64,000 nt of DNA, from contig CATKXE010000002.1 in the NCBI GenBank assembly GCA_949840465.1, positions 1 to 64,000 on the forward strand. Direction: 5' to 3'. Shown here one piece after another: positions 57,617 to 64,000 of the stretch. The DNA comes from an uncultured Lachnospiraceae bacterium (GTDB lineage Bacteria; Bacillota; Clostridia; Lachnospirales; Lachnospiraceae). The position numbers and the translations under genes were made by a program. Under the pieces are notes generated by a model. It searched no databases, was not told where the DNA came from, and saw nothing but the letters and a program-made list of their open reading frames with translations. The first letter of the stretch is position 1. Each line of letters starts with the position of its first letter.

Positions 57617-57885
57617 AGACCATCGTAAAGTTTGAAGAAAAAGACAATGTGGCGGTTGTGCTTGTAGACTCAAAAGAGAATCAGGAGTTTTGCCTGGGTG
57701 GGGAAAAGATCGTTTCAATAGAAAAAATCCCCTATGGACATAAGATTGCCCTGCAGGAGATGAAAAAGGGGGACACAGTTTATAAGTACGGGGAACCGGT
57801 CGCAAGGTGTACATCGGATATTGAAAAAGGAAGCTGGGTTCATGTACATAATGTAGAGAGTATAAGGGGGCTGGGGCATCGATGA
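57613..57885 (+). CDS. UxaA-type dehydratase, small SAF-domain subunit
   Basis: The 90-residue protein is a SAF/UxaA N-terminal domain: KDNVAVVLVDSK, GHKIALQEMKKGDTVYKYGEPVARC and VHVHNVES. It pairs with the large subunit encoded next through an ATGA overlap. Altronate and galactarate dehydratases carry this domain fused or split; sulfolactate sulfo-lyase (SuyA/SuyB) has the same split form. The sequence alone does not decide between them. Confidence 0.85.
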   Translation: MKTIVKFEEKDNVAVVLVDSKENQEFCLGGEKIVSIEKIPYGHKIALQEMKKGDTVYKYGEPVARCTSDIEKGSWVHVHNVESIRGLGHR

Positions 57886-59036
57886 ATACATGGAAAGGAT
57901 ATAAAAGGGCGGACGGCGCTTATGGGGCGCGCAATCTCGTGGCCGTGATCAGCACGGCGGATAATTCGAATTTTATTGCCAGACGGGTATCTCAGGCCGT
58001 GAAGGGAACCATCCCGCTGTGCCCCTGTTTTGGAAGAGGGGAGATCGGGGAGGATATGGAGCAGCATATCCGCACCATGGCCGGCATGGGGAGTAATCCC
58101 AATGTCCATTCCGCAGTGGTGGTCTCCCTGGAGCCGGTTATTGCGGAGAAGATCGCAGAAAAGATCAGGCAGACAGGCAAAGAGGCGGCAGTATTTTGTA
58201 TCGACGAATGTAAAGATACGATACGCTGTGTGGAACAGGCCGTGAGGGCGGCGGAAAAAATGGTGATTCAGGCTTCCATGGAAGAGCGTATAGAGACAAG
58301 CATGGAGCATCTGGTCCTGGGAGTCGAGTGCGGCGGTTCTGACACCACTTCCGGTATTGTCTCCAACCCGGCGTTGGGATATGTGGCGGACAAGCTGATC
58401 GACCTTGGCGGCACGGTTATCATGTCAGAGACGACAGAGTGGATGGGCGCAGAGAGCAATCTGCTCGGGAGGGCTGTTTCCGAAGCGGTAGGAGAGAAGA
58501 TCGTAAAGGCAGTCCGGTGGTATGAGGACTATATCCAGAGCATCGGCGTGGATTTAAATGGATTTAACCCTGCGCCGGATAATATTAAAGGCGGGCTCTC
58601 CACCATTGAGGAAAAGGCTCTTGGATCTATCAAAAAAGGCGGCAGCAAGGCTATTGAAGACGTGCTTTCCTATTCCCGGCGGCCAAAGGGGAAAGGGCTG
58701 TATCTGATGGACGCGCCTACCGGCGGGGTGGAAAATACCACGGGCCTGTCTGCGGCAGGGTGCCAGCTGATCTTGTTTTCCACAGGAAAAGGCAATCCCA
58801 TGGGCAATCCGGTGGCTCCTACGGTAAAAGTCACAGGAAACGCAAGGACGGCGTCTGCCTCCGCATATAATATCGACGTGGATTTAAGCGCCGTGCTGAC
58901 AGAGGAACGCACGGCAGACTGGGCGGGGGAAGAACTGTATGCAAAAACCGTTCAATATGCGAATGGAAAAATGACTTCATCCGAGGTACTCGATGAAGTA
59001 GAGATTGCGGTAAGCCGCAGAGGGTTTACCGTTTAA
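57882..59036 (+). CDS. UxaA-type dehydratase/lyase, large subunit
   Basis: The 384-residue protein is the catalytic C-terminal part of the UxaA (altronate hydrolase) family: YGARNLVAVISTADNSNFIA, RGEIGEDMEQHIRTM-type stretch, LGVECGGSDTTSGIVSNPALGYVADKL, ETTEWMGAE, and TGLSAAGCQLILFSTGKGNPMGNPVAPTVKVTGN. Cysteines and acidic residues expected for iron binding are present. It would remove water (or sulfite in the SuyB case) from a sugar acid. It is translated with the small subunit. Confidence 0.86.
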   Translation: MNTWKGYKRADGAYGARNLVAVISTADNSNFIARRVSQAVKGTIPLCPCFGRGEIGEDMEQHIRTMAGMGSNPNVHSAVVVSLEPVIAEKIAEKIRQTGKEAAVFCIDECKDTIRCVEQAVRAAEKMVIQASMEERIETSMEHLVLGVECGGSDTTSGIVSNPALGYVADKLIDLGGTVIMSETTEWMGAESNLLGRAVSEAVGEKIVKAVRWYEDYIQSIGVDLNGFNPAPDNIKGGLSTIEEKALGSIKKGGSKAIEDVLSYSRRPKGKGLYLMDAPTGGVENTTGLSAAGCQLILFSTGKGNPMGNPVAPTVKVTGNARTASASAYNIDVDLSAVLTEERTADWAGEELYAKTVQYANGKMTSSEVLDEVEIAVSRRGFTV

Positions 59037-59102
59037 ACGCAGAAAGGGAATAGACGAGGGAAAGTGGCTGTCAGGAAAGAGCATGGGGACACGTTTGATT
59101 GT

Positions 59103-59116
59103 GGAAATGCATTTCC
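59103..59116. promoter_or_regulatory. 14-bp perfect palindrome in the gap before the iron alcohol dehydrogenase gene
   Basis: GGAAATGCATTTCC in the 113-base gap between the dehydratase large subunit and the iron-dependent dehydrogenase. This is the only sizeable gap late in the operon and may hold an extra regulatory or processing site. Confidence 0.4.
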
Positions 59117-59149
59117 GGGCGGCCTCTTTAAAAAGAAAGGATGGTATTT

Positions 59150-60334
59150 ATGCTTGATTTTGAATTTAGCCTGCCTACGAAGGTGATTTTTGGAAGGGGC
59201 GCCCAGCGGCAGATCCCGGCAATCCTGAAAAAAGAACATGTGCAGAAGGTGCTTCTTCACTCCTACGAAACGGGGCAGGTCAGGAAGATCCCTGTTTATG
59301 AGGAAATTAAACAGATGCTGGCAGAAAATGGAATTGCTTTTGTGGAATTTCTTGGAGTCCAGCCCAACCCGACCCTGTCTTTTGTGGCGAAGGGGATCGA
59401 ACTGTGCAGAAAGGAAGGCGTAGATTTTATATTAGCTGTCGGAGGCGGCAGCGTGATTGATTCGGCCAAAGGGATTGCGCTGGGCGTACATACCAGTGTG
59501 GAGGAAGTCTGGAACTATGTGGAGGGAAGCCGGGAGCCGGATCCGGCACGCACGCTGAAGACAGGCGTCGTCCTGACTGCCGCTGCCGCAGGCTCGGAGA
59601 CCAGCACGGCCGCGGTGATCATGAATACAGAGCTGAATATAAAAAGAGGGGCGCACCATGAGGTGAACCGTCCGTTTTTTACGATCATGAATCCGGAGGT
59701 CACTTTTTCTGTTCCGCCTTTCCAGACGGCTTGCGGCGTATTTGACAGCATCATGCATGTGTGCGAACGCTATTTTACATCTTCCAGGGATGCGGCTCTG
59801 ACGGACCGCATGGCGGAGGCTGTGATGAAATCCATAATAGAGGCCGGGTACAGGGTCGTGGAAGAACCGCGGGATTATGAGGCAAGGGCGGCCCTGATGT
59901 GGGGAGCCTCGATTGCGCATAACAACCTGCTTGGGTGCGGCAGGCTCAAAGGATGCGGGCTCCATTTGATCGAGGAAGAGATGCATTCCGTGAATGCCCG
60001 GATGGTGCATGGAGCCGGGCTGTCCGTATTGTTCCCCGCATGGGCAAGGGAAGTGTGCAAAAAAGCGCCTGGGAGGTTTGCCCAGTTTGCCGTCCGGGTA
60101 TGGAACGTAGAAATGAATCTGGAGCGCCCCGAAGAAACCGCGGAAAAAGGCATCGTCCTCATGGAAAAGTTCATCGGAGAGCTGGGGCTTCCGCGCCATT
60201 TGGAAGAGATCGGGGTAACGGAGGCTGATTTTGGGCAGATTGTAAAGCAATGCATGGAAAAAGGCCCGGAAGTTTCCCGGATGTGCCATTTGTCAGAGGA
60301 AGATGTGAAGGCCATCCTTTACCGGGCGCTGTAA
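59150..60334 (+). CDS. Iron-containing alcohol dehydrogenase (BdhA/YqhD-like)
   Basis: The 394-residue enzyme begins DFEFSLPTKVIFGRGA and has GGGSVIDSAKGIA, the metal-site segment FDSIMHVCERYF and the EEEMHSVNARMVHGAGLSVLFPAW region, which supply the Fe/Zn ligands (D, H, H, H). It is like NADPH-dependent butanol/aldehyde reductases such as BdhA and YqhD. It may dispose of a toxic aldehyde at the end of the pathway. Start at 59150 with AAAGGA nine bases upstream; ATG 59141 is too close. The convergent regulator gene ends only ten bases away. Confidence 0.88.
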   Translation: MLDFEFSLPTKVIFGRGAQRQIPAILKKEHVQKVLLHSYETGQVRKIPVYEEIKQMLAENGIAFVEFLGVQPNPTLSFVAKGIELCRKEGVDFILAVGGGSVIDSAKGIALGVHTSVEEVWNYVEGSREPDPARTLKTGVVLTAAAAGSETSTAAVIMNTELNIKRGAHHEVNRPFFTIMNPEVTFSVPPFQTACGVFDSIMHVCERYFTSSRDAALTDRMAEAVMKSIIEAGYRVVEEPRDYEARAALMWGASIAHNNLLGCGRLKGCGLHLIEEEMHSVNARMVHGAGLSVLFPAWAREVCKKAPGRFAQFAVRVWNVEMNLERPEETAEKGIVLMEKFIGELGLPRHLEEIGVTEADFGQIVKQCMEKGPEVSRMCHLSEEDVKAILYRAL

Positions 60335-60344
60335 AGAATCGTTG

Positions 60345-61874
60345 TCAGGAGGTTTTCCCGGATTTGTACTGGTTATAGATCCGGGAAAAATAACTGAAAT
60401 TCGTATAGCCCAATTTTTCTGAGATCTCATATTTTTTCAGGGAAGTATTGCGGATCAGATAATCCGCATAATCCATGCGCAGCGTGGTCAGATACGCATT
60501 GAAGCTGTTCCCGGTCTCTTTTTTGAATAATTTTCCAAGATAATCTGCATTCATATGGACGGCGGCAGAAACATCCTTTAAAGTAATATTTTCTGTGAAA
60601 TGGCCCTGAATATAATCGATGGCTTCATTGATGACAGGCGAGCAGGAAGGGTTGTGGTATTCCTGGCCGAGCAGGTCTAAAAGGGCGTTCGTCAGATTCT
60701 TTACTTCCGACAGGAAATTGCACTTCAAAATATCCTGAAACGGACCGGAGTCTTTGCTGCCGGCCAGAATCTGGTAATTCTGAGTTTCCGACATATAAAC
60801 CGAGCAGACAAGATAAAACAGATCCTTAAAATAATCCAGCAGGAAAGGGATCTCTGCCGGCTTTTTGGCCTCCAGATAGTCAAATACCTGATTCATCTGG
60901 TAACGGAGCCCTTCATAGTCTTTTGACTTCACAAGTTCTATGATCCCGGAACGGTATTTGGCGAGGAGTTCTTTGTCCACAAGGGCGCCGGAAGTATTGT
61001 ATATATATTGTATGGAACCCTTTTCTAAATAAAACCCGTGATACATTGCGTGCATGGCCTCCGAAACCGCCTCATAGAAGTTGAGGAAGCGTGTGTACAT
61101 ATTACTGATTCCTACCGAATAAAAAGAAAGGTTGGATTGGATCCACAAAGCCATGTTGGTAATCTCATGAAACAGGGTGAGGTGGCTGTGTATTTTTTCC
61201 ATTTCACAGACCAGAAGCGTGATATGGTCGGTATGCTTTACCACATACATGGTGCTCAGGTAAGGGGAAATCTCCGCAAGGGCGTAATTGGAAAGCTGGT
61301 GCAGGGAGCTCCGGCCATGCTTCACGGCCAGAACAAACAGGTTGCCGGTAAAAGAAGCGGGAGCCGGATATTCCAGAAGCCGTTCCTGAAAATCATGCTT
61401 GTCCGTGATCGTCTGGTTTAAGATGCTCTCCGCCAGCTGGACGACCATATTGTATTCTTTTGTCACTGGCGATTGTCTGGAAGCATGGTTTTGCAGGGCT
61501 TCCCGTTTCTGGATGACTTTATCCAGGCATTGAAATAACGTTTCTTCCGTGATCTCTGATTTTAAAAAGTATTCTTCAACCCCGCCGCGCATGGCCTGTT
61601 GGAGGTATTCAAATTCTGAAAAGTTTGTAAGCATAATCACAGAAAGCCGGGGAAAGCGTTCTTTCAGAACCGGCAGGGCATCCAAACCGCTCAACCCCGG
61701 CATCATAATATCCAGAAGCAGGATATCCGCAGGCGTATCTTCCAGCCGGGCCAGTCCGTCCCGGGCATTGGGGGAATCGCCTGCAACTTCAAACCGGCCG
61801 CCGGAATGCTCGATACAAAAGCGCAGCCATTGCCGGACAGGGGTTTCATCGTCAATTATAAAAATCTTGTACAT
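60345..61874 (-). CDS. YesN-type response regulator with AraC DNA-binding domain
   Basis: The 509-residue protein has a receiver domain (D8, D9; phospho-acceptor D55 in LLLDIMMPG), a long middle region (about 130-400) of unknown fold, and a C-terminal AraC helix-turn-helix pair (NITLKDVSAAVHMNADYLGKLFKKETG and KYEISEKLGYTNFSYFSRIYNQYKSG). It is the partner of the kinase encoded upstream. Such YesMN pairs usually activate a carbohydrate ABC transporter or catabolic operon next door, here either the redox operon converging on it or genes beyond the right edge. ATG 61874 fits the ribosome site better than 61886. Confidence 0.87.
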   Translation of the reverse strand: MYKIFIIDDETPVRQWLRFCIEHSGGRFEVAGDSPNARDGLARLEDTPADILLLDIMMPGLSGLDALPVLKERFPRLSVIMLTNFSEFEYLQQAMRGGVEEYFLKSEITEETLFQCLDKVIQKREALQNHASRQSPVTKEYNMVVQLAESILNQTITDKHDFQERLLEYPAPASFTGNLFVLAVKHGRSSLHQLSNYALAEISPYLSTMYVVKHTDHITLLVCEMEKIHSHLTLFHEITNMALWIQSNLSFYSVGISNMYTRFLNFYEAVSEAMHAMYHGFYLEKGSIQYIYNTSGALVDKELLAKYRSGIIELVKSKDYEGLRYQMNQVFDYLEAKKPAEIPFLLDYFKDLFYLVCSVYMSETQNYQILAGSKDSGPFQDILKCNFLSEVKNLTNALLDLLGQEYHNPSCSPVINEAIDYIQGHFTENITLKDVSAAVHMNADYLGKLFKKETGNSFNAYLTTLRMDYADYLIRNTSLKKYEISEKLGYTNFSYFSRIYNQYKSGKTS

Positions 61875-61944
61875 GGTTGTTCTCATCCTTTCTCTATCTC
61901 TAAAGGGCAGGAAGCCTTACAGGCGAATAAAAATCCCGTATTCC

Positions 61945-63732
61945 TTACGGCTGGCCAGAGAGCGCTTTCGTCTCTTCAAGCGGTATCCAGAGATGGATCT
62001 GCGTTCCCTTCCCACATTCAGGAAGGAGTTCCAGACCATAATTTTGTCCATATATTTTTTTCAGCCTGCAGTTAATATTATTCAATGCAATATGATGGCC
62101 GTTATGCGACGGGGTCTCATCCATACTTTTTAACTGCTCCAGCAGCCGGGTACGTTTCTCCCGGCTGAAAATGCCGTTATCTGTCACGGTAATGTGCAGG
62201 TCATGGTCCTTTTGGCAGGCTTCCACCTGTATCACGCCGTGGATCTGTTCCTGGGTGATCCCATGGAAGATGGAATTCTCCACGATCGGCTGCAGGATCA
62301 ATTTGGGGACTTTTGCCATGTGTACGCGGGAGTCAATGTGGAAGCAAATATCCAGTTGGTTGTAGTATACGGTTTTCTGGATTTCCACATACGTATTTAA
62401 GTTTTCCAGCTCCTCGTCCAATGTAATATAAATTTTTTTCGTATTCAAGATGCTGCGCATGAGCCGGATCATGAGGATCATAATACGGTTGGCGTTTTCG
62501 GTGTCTCCCATCAAAATATAACATCGTATGGAATTTAGCGTATTGTATACAAAATGTGGGTTGATCTGGGTCTGCAGGAAGCGGATCTCGGTTTCCCGTT
62601 TCTCTTCCGAGGTTTTTTCAACTTCGTCGATCAGGCGCGAAATATCATCAGCCATATTGTTAAAGGTCTCGCTTAAAAAGTGAAATTCATCCTGAGTCGT
62701 GGTGTTAAGCCGTATGTCGAGATCTCCGTGGGAAATGGATTTCATCCCGTCTGTAAGCTTCGCAAGCGGGCGGCTTAAATGCCGGGATAAGACCCAGGTG
62801 ATCAATACGCTTCCGGCAAAACAGATGATCCCTACTGTGGCGATATTGGCCAGCAGGCTCCTGCTGTAATCAGACAGGGTGTCCTGGGAGGCGGCTTCAA
62901 TCAGCCACCAGCCGGAGCTTTTGAGCTGCCTGTAGGTCACAAGGGTGCTCGGGCTTGCGAAGCCGCCTCCCGTGGAAATCTGCGCGGCCCCGCGTTCGAT
63001 ACTCTCCAGCGGGAGCGGCGAATCATAGTGGGTTCCGATCAGGGATTTGTCTTTGCAGGAAACAATCTGCCCTTCCTGATTTACGATAAAAACCTGAGAG
63101 GAATCTGCGCCTGCGGAATACGTGCGGTATAAAGAATTTTCATCAATCATGACGGCAAGAATGCCGGACGGCTTTAATGCGGCAGTATTCGTTTTTAAAA
63201 GGCGGGCCATAATATAGATATCTTTGGAAGAGGTGGTGACAAAGGGATCCTCATGGGTAGAGATCCACACGACTTTCCCGTTGGCCTCTTCCACCTCTGC
63301 AAGCCAGGGGGCTTCGGAGAGCGCGCCGTAATCAAAGGATTCTGCATTGCTGTACTGGAAGCCGTTTAAGCCGTACAGCACGGTGTAATAACTGATATTC
63401 AGGTTCTGGTAGGTGTCGCTGTAATTATTAAATAACGTATCGACTTCTTTTTTCAGCAGTAGTTTATCATAGTCTGTCATCTGTGAAAAATCCGCAGTCA
63501 GTATATTCCGGAACTGGCGTTGGAAAGGCCCGCTGCTGATCGCAAAAAGAAGCATATTGGTCATATTGTCAATGTTTGAGCCTGTCTGAGCCAGGACTTC
63601 CAGGCGCGCTTCACGGAAATCCTTTTCAATCTGCGGGCTGATCTGGCGGTAAAAGGTAAACATCATGATGGACAGCATGATGCACGACATCAGCACAAAG
63701 GATATCAGCATCTTGGTCTGGAGTTTAAACAT
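61945..63732 (-). CDS. YesM-type sensor histidine kinase
   Basis: The 595-residue kinase has a membrane helix at 9-28, an extracellular dCACHE-like sensor region (about 30-285), a second helix (about 290-312), a HAMP domain (RHLSRPLAKLTDGMKSI), a coiled segment, the His_kinase domain with QINPHFVYNTLNSI (H near 391) and a HATPase with VENSIFHGI and a GIFSREKRT loop. It is likely to sense a sugar or binding protein outside the cell. The start at 63732 has GGAGG six bases upstream; the frame from 63873 lacks a site. Seventy bases separate it from its regulator. Confidence 0.88.
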   Translation of the reverse strand: MFKLQTKMLISFVLMSCIMLSIMMFTFYRQISPQIEKDFREARLEVLAQTGSNIDNMTNMLLFAISSGPFQRQFRNILTADFSQMTDYDKLLLKKEVDTLFNNYSDTYQNLNISYYTVLYGLNGFQYSNAESFDYGALSEAPWLAEVEEANGKVVWISTHEDPFVTTSSKDIYIMARLLKTNTAALKPSGILAVMIDENSLYRTYSAGADSSQVFIVNQEGQIVSCKDKSLIGTHYDSPLPLESIERGAAQISTGGGFASPSTLVTYRQLKSSGWWLIEAASQDTLSDYSRSLLANIATVGIICFAGSVLITWVLSRHLSRPLAKLTDGMKSISHGDLDIRLNTTTQDEFHFLSETFNNMADDISRLIDEVEKTSEEKRETEIRFLQTQINPHFVYNTLNSIRCYILMGDTENANRIMILMIRLMRSILNTKKIYITLDEELENLNTYVEIQKTVYYNQLDICFHIDSRVHMAKVPKLILQPIVENSIFHGITQEQIHGVIQVEACQKDHDLHITVTDNGIFSREKRTRLLEQLKSMDETPSHNGHHIALNNINCRLKKIYGQNYGLELLPECGKGTQIHLWIPLEETKALSGQP

Positions 63733-64000
63733 GGAAGGCCTCCGTTTCTTCATATAAGCTTTTATGATAAAGATTATAAGATAAAAGTGTTTGGTTGAAA
63801 AGTGAAACAAAAGTGGAAAATAAAAGAACACTGAAAAAGTAAAAAATTTACACATTTGTATATAGTAAAACAAAATTTTCTAAATTCTATGCGGAAAAGA
63901 AAAAAACAGTGGGACAAAAACATGGTAAAATAGGTTCAACAAAAAGAGAGGCAGGAAGGCATTTTTCAAAATATCTGCCTGCAACAGGCTCTCAAACGGA
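63733..64000. other. AT-rich regulatory region at the right edge, no gene seen
   Basis: No coding frame. The minus strand has TATAAT about 35 bases upstream of the kinase start with only a weak -35 (TTTCAA, 16-base spacer). The plus strand is A-rich with TTGTATATAG and TAAAAT words, and probably carries the promoter of an operon that starts outside the window, as expected for a YesMN-controlled uptake operon. Confidence 0.4.

Noticed and set aside
57613..59036. Calling the SAF/UxaA pair suyA/suyB
   Set aside because: The split fits, but no sulfonate-specific neighbours exist and the family cannot be separated from sugar-acid dehydratases by eye.
59432..60289. 285-residue minus-strand frame in the iron alcohol dehydrogenase gene
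   Set aside because: Antisense of a clear enzyme; composition (H, R, P rich) typical of shadow frames.
1..64000. CRISPR arrays, tRNA/rRNA genes, intact IS elements or prophage
   Set aside because: No regularly spaced direct repeat series, cloverleaf, rRNA signature or transposase/phage gene was seen.

Overview
The window looks like a chromosomal segment of a gut-type Lachnospiraceae (Clostridium cluster XIVa) bacterium. The evidence is indirect: mid-range GC, strong AGGAGG ribosome binding sites, consensus sigma-A promoters (several TTGANN-17-TATAAT), many GPH sugar symporters, glycoside hydrolases, BceRS-like regulator/ABC modules, YesMN two-component genes and WYL regulators. No tRNA, rRNA, CRISPR array, prophage or intact insertion sequence was seen.

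Layout. 1-760 is a patchwork: the tail of an unknown gene, a fragment of a FISUMP-like domain of the kind common in Saccharibacteria/Fibrobacter, and two terminators. It abuts a recD2 helicase gene that has lost its first codons. 2.9-7.2 kb (minus strand) is a LytTR regulator / GHKL kinase pair followed by an ABC exporter with a 60-residue membrane protein. 7.2-9.4 kb holds a decayed DUF4143 ATPase, an ECF-type sigma factor and a DUF2461 protein. 9.4-17 kb is a beta-galactoside locus: GPH symporter, LacI regulator, Nif3-like protein, SGNH esterase and GH42 beta-galactosidase. 17-24 kb is housekeeping and accessory: an alkyltransferase-like protein, ribokinase, AzlCD, an acetyltransferase, DUF1349, a cyclophilin lipoprotein and an unusual solute-binding lipoprotein fused to a 5'-nucleotidase C-terminal domain.

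24-40 kb carries two paralogous modules, each made of an OmpR-type regulator, a short-loop histidine kinase, a MacB-type ATPase and an ~855-residue FtsX permease. Between them lie a hemerythrin/CheX-like/receiver fusion, a ferredoxin-type aldo-keto reductase, a YdeI protein, an unrecognised protein and a WYL regulator. 40-45 kb has a MATE pump, a zinc-ribbon protein (with an operator matching the one in front of the WYL gene), O-acetylhomoserine sulfhydrylase and an AraC regulator. 45-49.7 kb is a second beta-galactosidase (GH2) plus GPH symporter locus.

49.9-60.3 kb is one long plus-strand operon of eleven genes: five NAD(P)-type oxidoreductases plus an aldo-keto reductase, a ManD-like dehydratase, an M24 peptidase-like protein, a cyclase-family hydrolase and a split UxaA-type dehydratase. 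It has the look of a sugar-acid or modified-sugar catabolic pathway whose substrate I cannot name. The window ends with a YesMN-type kinase/regulator pair on the minus strand, probably controlling a sugar uptake operon just beyond the right edge.

Small palindromic repeats of at least three kinds are scattered between genes. The most promising leads are the eleven-gene redox operon, the hemerythrin fusion, the WYL/zinc-ribbon shared operator, the solute-binding/nucleotidase fusion, and the foreign-looking left edge against the truncated recD2.
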